DNA of 64,000 bases from Bythopirellula polymerisocia (GTDB lineage Bacteria > Planctomycetota > Planctomycetia > Pirellulales > Lacipirellulaceae), in NCBI RefSeq assembly GCF_007860015.1, contig NZ_SJPS01000007.1:124001-188000 (forward strand), written 5' to 3'. Within the stretch, counting starts at the first letter, position 1; each line of letters opens with the position of its first letter. The translations under genes and the position numbers were made by a program. Below the pieces are notes generated by a model. That model saw only the letters and a list, made by a program, of their open reading frames with translations. It ran no database searches and had not been told where the DNA came from. Of the stretch, positions 36,135 through 44,296 are shown one piece after another.

Positions 36135-36448
36135 AAACCGTGATGGAAGTCCGTCGCCTACTCGTTGAGGGCCACCTCTCCCATCGCAAGATCGCCCTCC
36201 AGCTGGGGGTTAGTCGAGGCATCGTCAATTCGATCGCCAGCGGCCGTCGCGGACTCCATGGTCGTGAAACGACGACAAACTATTCCTACGATAGTCCAGA
36301 ATTGGTTGCGCAGCGCTGCCGAGGCTGCGGTGCAATGGTTTACATGCCGTGCTTATTGTGTCGTGCTCGCCAATACCGTGTGAGGCAACAACGCGATGAG
36401 CCACAACACTCCTGCCACCGTGCGATTCATAAACCTCGAGTTGCCTAG
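36122..36448 (+). CDS. Small HTH plus zinc-ribbon DNA-binding protein
   Basis: 108 residues from ATG 36122, inside the end of the acidic gene. Residues 5-45 form a helix-turn-helix like that of resolvases and transposase regulators (VMEVRRLLVEGHLSHRKIAL, then LGVSRGIVNSIASGRRG). A treble-clef/zinc-ribbon-like block CRGCG...MPCLLCRAR follows (about 65-85). The tail is basic and His-rich. The shape suggests a sequence-specific DNA-binding protein. A longer open frame begins at 36023, but its first 33 codons are the out-of-frame shadow of the acidic gene. The pair recurs in planctomycetes in my recollection; its function is unknown. Confidence 0.65.
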   Translation: MLALETVMEVRRLLVEGHLSHRKIALQLGVSRGIVNSIASGRRGLHGRETTTNYSYDSPELVAQRCRGCGAMVYMPCLLCRARQYRVRQQRDEPQHSCHRAIHKPRVA

Positions 36449-36510
36449 TTGAGCCCACTGATTCGAAAAGGCAGAAAAACTGCAAGGTCAGAAAACCCAA
36501 AGATAGCATA

Positions 36511-36555
36511 GCCACAGAGAGCACAGAGTTCCTTCTTTTTCTGTGTTCTGTGTTA
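36511..36555. repeat. CACAGAG-type imperfect inverted repeat
   Basis: GCCACAGAGAGCACAGAG and, after a pyrimidine run, CTGTGTTCTGTGTTA form an imperfect inverted repeat of the CACAGAG family seen between genes in many environmental genomes. It lies in the 605-base gap between the HTH gene and TadE, which has no other gene. Confidence 0.5.
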
Positions 36556-36643
36556 CTAACGTTCGGAATATTTGATTCCTGACAAACTTTTTACACACAA
36601 TATATCACAATATCCCAACTCGTTGTCTGGAAAGAAGATAGTC

Positions 36644-36711
36644 TCTCGCAGAGACGCATAGACAGCAGTGAATAAAATCGTTTCCCTCTGTGTCTCCGCG
36701 TCTCTGCGAGA
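36644..36711. repeat. Inverted repeat with perfect 14-bp arms
   Basis: Arms TCTCGCAGAGACGC (36644-36657) and GCGTCTCTGCGAGA (36698-36711) with a 40-base spacer containing CCCTCTGTG. It is followed by AAAAA. It resembles the dispersed CAGAGACGCAGAGAC repeats of planctomycetes rather than a terminator. Confidence 0.65.
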
Positions 36712-37053
36712 AAAATCTTTTGGTTGCGGCAACAGGTAGCGCTGGGATATCTGTGGCCATTCTTTAGTGGCTAAATTTTCGACTTTGCAATTCGACGGAT
36801 TCGAAAATGGACTGTATCTCCACATATTCGATACAGTCGGAACAGGGTCAATCGTTTAGCGACTCCGACCGAGAAAATTTTCTGGGCTTTTCCACCCGAG
36901 GCTGATGTTTGACATAGGTTTACAGTGGAGCCTTCTCCTCATTGCAATTATCCCCACCTTATTCTTTCCACAACTCGTTTGCCTGCAACTTATCGTTTGG
37001 CAAGCAACACACGCTTTACTTAAGATAGATCAATCTCTGTTGAAAGTACCGGC

Positions 37054-37476
37054 ATGTTTATTCATCGTCGCCGAGCAAGACAGGCAGGATTTCCTCAATC
37101 GCACCGTGGAGTAGCTGCCACGGAGTTGGCGCTAGTCCTGCCACTGTTCGTAATGCTCGTGATGGCCTCGATCGAGGCCTGCAACATGGTTTTTCTAAAC
37201 CACAGTCTCTCGATCGCCAGCTACGAAGCCGTGCGAGTTGCGATCAACTTCGATTCTACAAATACCGCTGTAGAGCAGCGGTTCGATACGCTGATTGCAG
37301 CTCGGAACGTTTCTGGTGCGGCCCTTTCGATATCGCCAGCGAACGTCGCCACGACGCCCCGTGGGACACAGATTTCGTTGACCGCAACCGCACCCTGCGA
37401 TTCAAACGCACTGATACCCCCTTGGTTTTTCGGAGGAAGAACGTTGTCGGTCACGACAACGATGGTCAAGGAATGA
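37054..37476 (+). CDS. TadE-like pseudopilin
   Basis: 140 residues. A short basic leader (HRRRARQAG) precedes the TadE signature RGVAATELALVLPLFVMLV, whose Glu is the hallmark of class III prepilin-like proteins. The rest is a small beta-rich domain with SYEAVRVAINF. TadE proteins are assembled by the Flp/Tad system at the cell surface. It is the first gene of a TadE-vWA-TadE trio with 38- and 36-base gaps. No Tad secretion ATPase or prepilin peptidase genes are nearby. Confidence 0.87.
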   Translation: MFIHRRRARQAGFPQSHRGVAATELALVLPLFVMLVMASIEACNMVFLNHSLSIASYEAVRVAINFDSTNTAVEQRFDTLIAARNVSGAALSISPANVATTPRGTQISLTATAPCDSNALIPPWFFGGRTLSVTTTMVKE

Positions 37477-37514
37477 AATTCACTTAATATCTTTTTCTCT
37501 AGAGGCCCTCAGCC

Positions 37515-38669
37515 ATGTTATTCTCCCATCCTTCAACTCGCCGTGAAAACAAATCCGAAAACTGCCGTAGTGGTGCTATCTCCATCCTGGCCTGTTTTTT
37601 GATGATCGTCTTTTTGGCGAGCGTTGTTCTGTCTGTTGACGTGGCTTATATGCAGCTATGTCGCACGCGGCTTCGCTCGGCTACTGACGCAGCCGCGCGG
37701 GCCGCTGGAGAATCGCTCTCCCGGCAGCAAGACATTGATGCCTCACGTCTGGCTGCCAAGAACCTAGCCCAAGCCAACCTGGTTGCGGGCACACCGTTGG
37801 TCTTAGATGACAGCGACATTGTCTTCGGAAATTCCGAACAACAGCAAGGTGGCGCTTGGGACTTCGTGGCGGGTGAGGAGCCAATCAACGCGGTCCGGGT
37901 CAACGGCCGACGTACACGGACAGCCCCCTCGGGGAGCATACCTACGTTGTTCGGCAGGGTCTTTAGTGTGTTCGATTTCGAGCCAACCCAGCTTGCCACC
38001 GTTGTGCGTTTAGACCGAGATATTTGCCTGGTAGTGGACCGTTCTAGTTCGATGAAACTCTACCTCACCGATACAGCACCTGTGATGTCAACGGGCGATT
38101 CACGATTCTGTCAGCCACCGAATATGTCGTTGAGCCGGTGGGGCGCGTTGTCCGTGGCAGTGACCCGTTTCAAGAATGCCTTACTCACAACCCCACAGAC
38201 GGAGCATTTGGCATTAGTATCCTATGGAAGCAACTACTCAAGTTGTAGCCACACCAACTATGCCGCAACAATCAACCAGGCTCTAAGCGAAAACTACACA
38301 GATGCAACAAACGCAATGCAAGCTCTATCGAACACAAAGTTCAACGGCATGACCGATATTTCGGCAGGCATTCTTAAGGGAATTGAGGTGTTGACGTCCG
38401 CTCAAGCGCGACCCTATGCCGCGAAAACGATGGTGCTGATGAGTGACGGAGCTTACACACAAGGTGTGCAGCCCAGCACAGTAGCTCCCCAGGCAGCCGC
38501 CGAGGACATCGTCATCCACACGATAACTTTCGGCGAAGCCAATCCGACTGAAATGCAAGCGATAGCCGATGCCACGGGTGGCAACCACTACATCGCCCCC
38601 GACGCGGCTGCCTTGCAAGACATCTTTGAAGAGATCGCATTGACCCTGCCAGTCATGTTTACTGATTAA
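37515..38669 (+). CDS. TadG-like protein with von Willebrand factor A domain
   Basis: 384 residues. The N-terminal membrane segment (about 22-45, ISILACFLMIVFLASVVLSV) with AYMQLCRTRLRSATDAAARA is the TadG/Flp-associated start. A vWA domain from about 172 has the MIDAS motif DRSSS (DxSxS), SNTKFNGMTDISAGI (the downstream Thr/Asp sites) and MSDGAY. It should be an exported, membrane-tethered metal-dependent adhesion or scaffold protein. It is the middle gene of the trio with two TadE-like genes, so they probably form one surface assembly. Confidence 0.88.
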   Translation: MLFSHPSTRRENKSENCRSGAISILACFLMIVFLASVVLSVDVAYMQLCRTRLRSATDAAARAAGESLSRQQDIDASRLAAKNLAQANLVAGTPLVLDDSDIVFGNSEQQQGGAWDFVAGEEPINAVRVNGRRTRTAPSGSIPTLFGRVFSVFDFEPTQLATVVRLDRDICLVVDRSSSMKLYLTDTAPVMSTGDSRFCQPPNMSLSRWGALSVAVTRFKNALLTTPQTEHLALVSYGSNYSSCSHTNYAATINQALSENYTDATNAMQALSNTKFNGMTDISAGILKGIEVLTSAQARPYAAKTMVLMSDGAYTQGVQPSTVAPQAAAEDIVIHTITFGEANPTEMQAIADATGGNHYIAPDAAALQDIFEEIALTLPVMFTD

Positions 38670-38705
38670 GCAACGCTCCGAACCGAGAAGACAGGGAGAG
38701 TAACC

Positions 38706-39137
38706 ATGCGAAAACGCAGACGATACAACGAACAAGCGAAGAGCCGTCTCGGAGCTACAGTAGTAGAGTTTGCGATCTGCTGTCCCGTACTCTTCTTGTT
38801 TACCTTCGCCGCGCTGGAATTCTCGCGGGTTAACATGATTCGGCAAACCGTGGAAAATTCAGTCTACGAAGGTTGTCGGCGAGGCATCGTCCCCGGTGCC
38901 ACTGCCGCAAATGTGGAAGCTGCCGCACGTTTCGTATTGGACGCTACATTGATTTCAGGTGCCCAGGTTACCGTAACTCCGAGCGTGATCACTGAGGACA
39001 CCACGAACGTGAGTGTCTCGGTCGTGGTACCTACCAATGCAAATTCCTGGGTGGCTCCTTTCTTTTTCACCGACACGCAAATCAGCAGCGATTTGACAAT
39101 GCGCCGGGAACGCGGACTCAGTAGCAACATTGACTGA
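38706..39137 (+). CDS. TadE-like pseudopilin, second copy
   Basis: 143 residues. A basic leader (RKRRRYNEQAKSR) is followed by LGATVVEFAICCPVLFLFTF with the conserved Glu, and FSRVNMIRQTVENSVYEGCR. The C-terminal beta domain ends in TMRRERG. It is clearly related to, but diverged from, the TadE gene at 37054. The start codon at 38706 has GGGAGAGTAACC upstream. It forms an operon with the vWA gene (36-base gap). Confidence 0.87.
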   Translation: MRKRRRYNEQAKSRLGATVVEFAICCPVLFLFTFAALEFSRVNMIRQTVENSVYEGCRRGIVPGATAANVEAAARFVLDATLISGAQVTVTPSVITEDTTNVSVSVVVPTNANSWVAPFFFTDTQISSDLTMRRERGLSSNID

Positions 39138-39232
39138 GGCTACTAATCGGACTCTTTGGGGGCTGACCGCCTCTCGCAGCAGAGAATATCGTCCTTTGCT
39201 TTCTGCTTGTTGTCATTGGGCTATCGTATAAG

Positions 39233-41044
39233 ATGCCCATTATGATTCGCTACCCAATACTACTCATTTGCCTCGGCTGGTTGCCTGTGTTGCCTTTCTC
39301 GTATGCTGAGCAAACAAATCAGTCGGCATTCAACGAGCTAGTCGAAGACTTCTGGCAATTCCGGCTGCGAGAGTCGCCACTCTTTGCTACTTCGGTGGGT
39401 GACCACCGTTTCAACGATCAGTTGGACAAGGTTTCGCTGGCAGATTCCACGCGTCGCAACAAAGCCAAGCAAGATTTCCTCAAGCAACTGGAGGCCATCG
39501 AAGTAACGCAACTCTCGGCAACCGATCAAGTCAACCATGCCATTCTCAGTCGAGTGTTGAGGGATGACTTGGCAGAGTTTGAGTTTGGCAGCCATCTCAT
39601 GCCAATTACGCAGCGGAATGGTTTCCACATCGAGTTTCCTCAACTCTACCGCGATGTGCCTCTGGAGACGCTTGCCGACTACGAGAACTACCTTGCAAGG
39701 CTTCGGGCATTTCCGGCATATACGGACGGTCACCTTGAATTGCTGCGGGCCGGAGTCGCGTCGGGGCATGTGCTGCCTGCTGTCGTTCTGGAAGGATGGG
39801 AAACAGCCATCGATGCCCAGATCCTGTCAGACCCCGAGCACAGCACGCTCTACGAACCTTTCAAAGAATTTCCCGCCGCGATTCCAGAGGAAGATTACGA
39901 TCGCCTACGCCAAGCTTGTCGCGACGCCATCTCTAAGGCTGTCGTCCCCAGTTACGAGAAGCTGCGCACGTTCATGGCCGAGGAGTATGTCCCTCGTGCG
40001 AGGGATACAATTGCCGTATCAGCGCTGCCCAACGGTCGCGAGTTCTATCGCCATCGCGTACAGAGTTTTACGACCACTGACATGACTCCCGACGAAGTTC
40101 ACCAATTGGGACTCGCCGAGGTGAAGCGGATTCGCAGCGAGATGGAGGCGATTATTCAGGAGGTTGAGTTCGAGGGGGACTTTGCGGCATTCCTTGATTT
40201 TCTAAGAACCGATCCTCAGTTCTACGCGACCTCCGAAAAACAGTTGATGCAAGAGGTCGCGCTGGTACTCAAGACGATGGACGGCCAGCTCCCTTCGCTC
40301 TTTGGCAAGTTGCCTCGGATGTCGTATGGAATTCGCCCGGTCCCCGACTATGTTGCCCCCCGCACGACCGCGGCATATTACCAACAACCGACCGGCGATG
40401 GCACGAAGGCTGGTTTCTATTATGTGAACACCTATGACCTCAAGAGCCGGCCCCTGTTCAATATCGAGGCACTTTCGTTGCACGAAGCCGTCCCGGGGCA
40501 TCACCTACAGTTGGCGCTGCAGCAGGAAATGGATGGGTTGCCCGTATTTCGCCGATACACCGACTTCACCGCCTTCGTCGAAGGCTGGGCCCTCTATTCC
40601 GAACGGTTGGGACTTGAAGCAGGTTTCTATCAGGATCCGTATAGCAACTTCGGTCGGCTCACGATGGAGATGTGGCGCGCCTGTCGTCTGGTCGTTGATT
40701 CGGGAATGCACTACTTCGGCTGGTCCCGTGAACAGGCAATCCAATTTCTTGCTGAGAACACTGCCTTGGCGATGCACGACATTCAAGCCGAAGTGGACCG
40801 TTACATCAGCTGGCCGGGACAGGCACTGGCATACAAAGTAGGCGAGCTAAAAATCCGCGAGTTGCGCAAAATGGCTGAGGAGCAACTTGGGGAAAATTTC
40901 GATTTGCGAGATTTCCACGACGTAGTGCTTTGCGCGGGTGGCGTGCCGCTGGATGTTCTTGAAACGAACGTGAAAGCGTGGTTGGTTGAATCGCTACGCG
41001 CCACCGGGAGTCGCGAAGAAAATCGCCCACACGCTCATCACTAA
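39233..41044 (+). CDS. DUF885 family secreted hydrolase (zinc peptidase-like)
   Basis: 603 residues. A signal peptide (to about 24) precedes a long alpha-helical protein of the DUF885 family. The conserved EALSLHEAVPGHHLQLALQ around 412-430 supplies HExxxGHH-type metal ligands, and FVEGWALYSERLG about 40 residues later supplies the second conserved block of this family. The organisation resembles thermolysin-like/M32-type peptidases, though the substrate is unknown. ATG 39242 is an alternative start with an equally good signal peptide. The last 51 bases overlap the convergent membrane-protein gene. Confidence 0.87.
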   Translation: MPIMIRYPILLICLGWLPVLPFSYAEQTNQSAFNELVEDFWQFRLRESPLFATSVGDHRFNDQLDKVSLADSTRRNKAKQDFLKQLEAIEVTQLSATDQVNHAILSRVLRDDLAEFEFGSHLMPITQRNGFHIEFPQLYRDVPLETLADYENYLARLRAFPAYTDGHLELLRAGVASGHVLPAVVLEGWETAIDAQILSDPEHSTLYEPFKEFPAAIPEEDYDRLRQACRDAISKAVVPSYEKLRTFMAEEYVPRARDTIAVSALPNGREFYRHRVQSFTTTDMTPDEVHQLGLAEVKRIRSEMEAIIQEVEFEGDFAAFLDFLRTDPQFYATSEKQLMQEVALVLKTMDGQLPSLFGKLPRMSYGIRPVPDYVAPRTTAAYYQQPTGDGTKAGFYYVNTYDLKSRPLFNIEALSLHEAVPGHHLQLALQQEMDGLPVFRRYTDFTAFVEGWALYSERLGLEAGFYQDPYSNFGRLTMEMWRACRLVVDSGMHYFGWSREQAIQFLAENTALAMHDIQAEVDRYISWPGQALAYKVGELKIRELRKMAEEQLGENFDLRDFHDVVLCAGGVPLDVLETNVKAWLVESLRATGSREENRPHAHH

Positions 41045-41740
41045 ATAGAGCACCAATAGAATCCACCACCCGAAGACCACGATTCCTGGCAGCTCGACCC
41101 CCATGATTTGAAACACAAGACCGATCACCGCGATGAGTCCCAACAAGAGGGCGGCCCCTTCCGGCTCCATGATTCTAGCCAGCGTCAGCATCACCGCGGC
41201 CACGGCCATGGCGCCCATGATTTGCTTGATTGAGAACGAAAAACTCAGCGCAGGTTTTTCCGGGAGAACTTCCTCTGGTTTGGGAATGGTCGTTGCAGGC
41301 CGTTTTGGTGCGACAATCGGTTCGCCGTCGTCGTTGGTATGCGCGGCCAGGCGGGCAGCGACTTCTTCGAGACGCTGCCGCTTTTCCGCCGCTGCAATGC
41401 GTTCTTTGCGTAAGACCCACCACCAACCTCCTGCGAGTGCCGCCAGTCCAGTAAAAAAGACCCCATTGCATTTGCCGATTTTGATTACGCTCATCACTAT
41501 CGATAGCACTGCCGTAGCAATTAGCAGATGCTTCGTCGTAAAGCGAATTCCCTTGAAATCGTCGAGCGTAAACGGCTCGCTCGCTTCGGGCTGTTCGTAA
41601 AGTTCCTGCTGGGCGGCACGCGTCTCCGTTTCGCGGATTTGCCTGGCAGCGCGCCGGCGGCCATGTTCCAGAATCTCCGGGTCGACGGCTTCGAGTTCGA
41701 ATTCGTCATCACTATCTTCAGGTGTGATTGGGTCTGGCAT
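40994..41740 (-). CDS. Uncharacterised membrane protein
   Basis: 248 residues: an acidic, helix-prone N-terminus (MPDPITPEDSDDEFELEAVD, then an Arg/Glu-rich segment), two hydrophobic helices near 68-105, a charged linker with IAAAEKRQRLEEVAARLAA and a proline-rich PKRPATTIPKPEEVLPE, then three helices near 170-248. I recognise no family. The layout (cytoplasmic acidic tail, five membrane spans) recurs in planctomycete hypothetical proteins. The C-terminus overlaps the end of the DUF885 gene by 51 bases tail to tail. Confidence 0.7.
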   Translation of the reverse strand: MPDPITPEDSDDEFELEAVDPEILEHGRRRAARQIRETETRAAQQELYEQPEASEPFTLDDFKGIRFTTKHLLIATAVLSIVMSVIKIGKCNGVFFTGLAALAGGWWWVLRKERIAAAEKRQRLEEVAARLAAHTNDDGEPIVAPKRPATTIPKPEEVLPEKPALSFSFSIKQIMGAMAVAAVMLTLARIMEPEGAALLLGLIAVIGLVFQIMGVELPGIVVFGWWILLVLYLVMSVWAIFFATPGGA

Positions 41741-41909
41741 CGGAAGTCTTTTTCAGGAGGGACTAAGAATGAGCAAAGCCAGCTTTCCATTGTTGTTCGC
41801 CGGGGCTGGCATCGCAACACCGCTCCCCTTGCCACTGGAGCAACTCATTGCGACGATGCGGTTTCACCCATAATCGTCAGAGTAGGCAAAGGCCTAGGAA
41901 ATCCGGCAA

Positions 41910-43157
41910 ATGAAATTCTTGATCACGGCCCTGGGGAGTTACGGAGACGTTTTTCCGATGGTGGGCCTCGGTGCCGCGCTTTGCGGCCGCGGCCATCAGG
42001 TGGTTCTTGTTACGAATCCTCATTTTCAAGCGATCGTCGAAGCAGCTGGTATCGAATTCCTGCCCCTAGGCACGGCCGAAGAGTATGACGAGTTGGCCCA
42101 TCATCCGGACCTGTGGCATCCGATGCGGGGACCTATCATGGTTCTACGAAAGAGCTTCAAGAACGGCCTGCGAGAACTCTATGACATCGTCTCAGCTAAC
42201 GTAACCCAAGGCGAAACAATTCTAGTTGCCCACTGTCTGGACCTGGCTAGTCGCATTCACCACGACAAGTTCGGTACTCCCTTGGCTAGCGTCCACTTTG
42301 CCCCCGTGGCGCTGCGCAGCTTTCATCAATCTCCGCAAATGTTTGGCATGCTCATGCAAAGTTGGGTGCCTTCCACATTGCGAAAATTTCAGTTTTGGCT
42401 GGCTGACAAGATGGTCGACCACCTGGTGGCTGGAGAAGTGAATGCATTGCGTGGCAAATTGGGACTTCCTCCCGTCCGGCGAGTGATGCACGAGTGGTAT
42501 TTCTCCCCGCAATTAGTCCTGGGAATGTTTCCCGCTTGGTTCGCACCGCCACAACCGGATTGGCCTCCGCAAACGCGACTCACAGGATTTCCTCTGTGGG
42601 ACCAATCGGTTCAGGAAAATCTTCAGCCAGATGTCGAAGAATTCTTGCAAAGTGGTAGTCCCCCAATCGTGTTCGCCCCCGGTTCGGCGATGACGAGGGG
42701 GGAGAAAATATTTGCAGCCGCCGTGGATGCCTGTCAGCGTTTGGATCGCCGAGGAATTCTTTTGACCAGGTATCCCGAGCAACTCCCCGCTACGCTTCCA
42801 GAGTCGATCAAGCATTGCCATTTTGTGCCGATGAGCAGACTTCTCCCCCGGTGCGCAGCGCTCGTGCAACATGGCGGGATCGGCACGAGTGCCCAAGGTC
42901 TTGCTGCCGGATTGCCCCAGATCGTGATGCCCATGGCTTATGATCAGCTCGACAATGCCACCAGGCTCAAGAATCTTGACGTGGCAGAGATTCTCCGCCC
43001 CAAACGATTCACGGGGGCTAATCTAGCGGCAGGTTTGGACCGCTTACTGGGCAATTCCTACGTAACTAAGCAGTGCCAACATTGGGCCCAGCAATTTGAT
43101 CTCCCCGCTGCGATGAATGCCTCGTGCACTGAGCTGGAGAGCCTCGGTGGAGCTTAG
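41910..43157 (+). CDS. UGT/MGT-family glycosyltransferase (GT1-like)
   Basis: 415 residues with the GT-B fold: an N-terminal LITALGSYGDVFPMVGLGAA, characteristic of sterol/macrolide glucosyltransferases, and a C-terminal donor-binding signature VQHGGIGTSAQGLAAGLPQI, followed by DQLDNATRL. Such enzymes transfer a sugar from a nucleotide donor to lipids, polyketides or other small molecules. Neither acceptor nor donor can be read. It has no operon partner; the next plus-strand gene is the ABC ATPase 316 bases away across a hairpin element. Confidence 0.88.
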   Translation: MKFLITALGSYGDVFPMVGLGAALCGRGHQVVLVTNPHFQAIVEAAGIEFLPLGTAEEYDELAHHPDLWHPMRGPIMVLRKSFKNGLRELYDIVSANVTQGETILVAHCLDLASRIHHDKFGTPLASVHFAPVALRSFHQSPQMFGMLMQSWVPSTLRKFQFWLADKMVDHLVAGEVNALRGKLGLPPVRRVMHEWYFSPQLVLGMFPAWFAPPQPDWPPQTRLTGFPLWDQSVQENLQPDVEEFLQSGSPPIVFAPGSAMTRGEKIFAAAVDACQRLDRRGILLTRYPEQLPATLPESIKHCHFVPMSRLLPRCAALVQHGGIGTSAQGLAAGLPQIVMPMAYDQLDNATRLKNLDVAEILRPKRFTGANLAAGLDRLLGNSYVTKQCQHWAQQFDLPAAMNASCTELESLGGA

Positions 43158-43281
43158 AAGTGGGAATGCCCGATTTTTTCAGATTTTTCTCCCCTTTAGG
43201 CGAACCCCCTGGAACCTTGGATCGTAGCGCTCTGTTGGGGAGGTGCGGACTAGACAAATCCCCGTTGATAGGGTTAATCTC

Positions 43282-43373
43282 TAGCGGACCTCAGGTGGCA
43301 GATTCGACTGCTACAGGGGTTCTCGTTGGTGGCCACCTGTCGCCAAGCGTGTGGTCGAATCCCACCTCCGCTA
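43282..43373. repeat. 92-bp imperfect long hairpin
   Basis: In this 316-base gap (43158-43473) the ends pair: TAGCGGA (43282-43288) with TCCGCTA (43367-43373), AGGTGG (43293-43298) with CCACCT (43362-43367), and GATTCGAC (43301-43308) with GTCGAATC (43354-43361). An inner ACAGG/CCTGT stem lies at 43313-43317 and 43336-43340. It looks vaguely tRNA-like at its 3' end, but lacks D and anticodon arms. The rest of the gap shows nothing else. Confidence 0.6.
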
Positions 43374-43473
43374 CCTTAGTCGCCTGAGAATTTGTCCGGC
43401 GGATGAGGTCCCCGTCATGCTGTAGATCGAATTATACGTGTTTTCTGACCCACTCTCCGAGAGTGAAAACTTG

Positions 43474-44238
43474 ATGAGTCAAACTGTGCAAAACCAATCC
43501 ATAGCGAATACCGGCGCTTCCGAACCGATGATTGAAGCCATTGGGCTGTCAAAATTCTACGGCAGCTTTGCGGCGGCCCGAGATGTTTCCTTTGCGATCA
43601 ACAAAGGAGAAGTTGCGGCCTTTCTGGGTCCCAACGGGGCTGGCAAGAGTACCACCATGAAACTCTTAACCGGTTATCTGGCTCCCTCGGAAGGCTACGC
43701 CCGAGTCGCCGGATACAATATGGCCACAGAACGATTGAAGGGGGCCGACAGTCTGGGGTATCTGCCTGAGAATGGCCCCCTCTACCCCGACATGACCCCA
43801 CGAAGCCTGCTGACTTTCTTTGGCAACCTTCGTGGTATGACGCAAGCCAAGCTCGATGAGAGAATCGCGGCAGTCATCAAGACTTGTAATCTTGAGGCCG
43901 TAATTGGCAAGCCAATCGGGAAGCTTTCCAAGGGTTATCGTCAGCGTGTCGGCATGGCCCAAGCCTTGCTGCATAACCCAGATGTGTTGATTCTCGACGA
44001 ACCGACTGCAGGACTCGACCCGAACCAGATTCGTGAAGTTCGTAAGATGATTCGCGAACTAGGCGAAACAAAAACCATTCTGCTCTCGACGCACATCCTC
44101 CAGGAAGTTGAGGCAATGTGTAATCGAGTTGTGTTCATCAACGAAGGCCGCCTTGTGTTTGACGGCACACCTCAAGAACTTGCCCTTGAAGACCATAACC
44201 TCGACAACCGCTTCCAAGCATTAACCGTCGCTGGATAG
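43474..44238 (+). CDS. ABC transporter ATP-binding protein (GldA-like)
   Basis: 254 residues from ATG 43474; an in-frame GTG at 43438 would add 12. Walker A is GPNGAGKST (52-60), the signature LSKGYRQRVGMAQALL and Walker B DVLILDEPTAGLDP follow, with the switch histidine in LLSTHIL. It belongs to the ABC-2 ATPase group that partners one-chain membrane subunits and GldA of the gliding machinery. The next two genes (GldF-GldG fusion and DUF4340 protein) complete the set. Confidence 0.92.
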   Translation: MSQTVQNQSIANTGASEPMIEAIGLSKFYGSFAAARDVSFAINKGEVAAFLGPNGAGKSTTMKLLTGYLAPSEGYARVAGYNMATERLKGADSLGYLPENGPLYPDMTPRSLLTFFGNLRGMTQAKLDERIAAVIKTCNLEAVIGKPIGKLSKGYRQRVGMAQALLHNPDVLILDEPTAGLDPNQIREVRKMIRELGETKTILLSTHILQEVEAMCNRVVFINEGRLVFDGTPQELALEDHNLDNRFQALTVAG

Positions 44239-44296
44239 TACGACAGTATTCCCCTCCAATTTCCCGCCGAGACCGACCGTACAGGATCTGATCGCT

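Noticed and set aside
36905..37114. A 69-codon hydrophobic plus-strand frame just before tadE
   Set aside because: Its end overlaps the TadE start in another frame and it has no homologous look; more likely upstream leader sequence.
43282..43373. A tRNA gene, possibly class II or selenocysteine tRNA
   Set aside because: A 7-bp acceptor-like stem and TCGAATC loop exist, but there is no convincing D arm or anticodon arm, the T loop lacks a base, and no UCA anticodon is in place. A bulged long hairpin explains it better.
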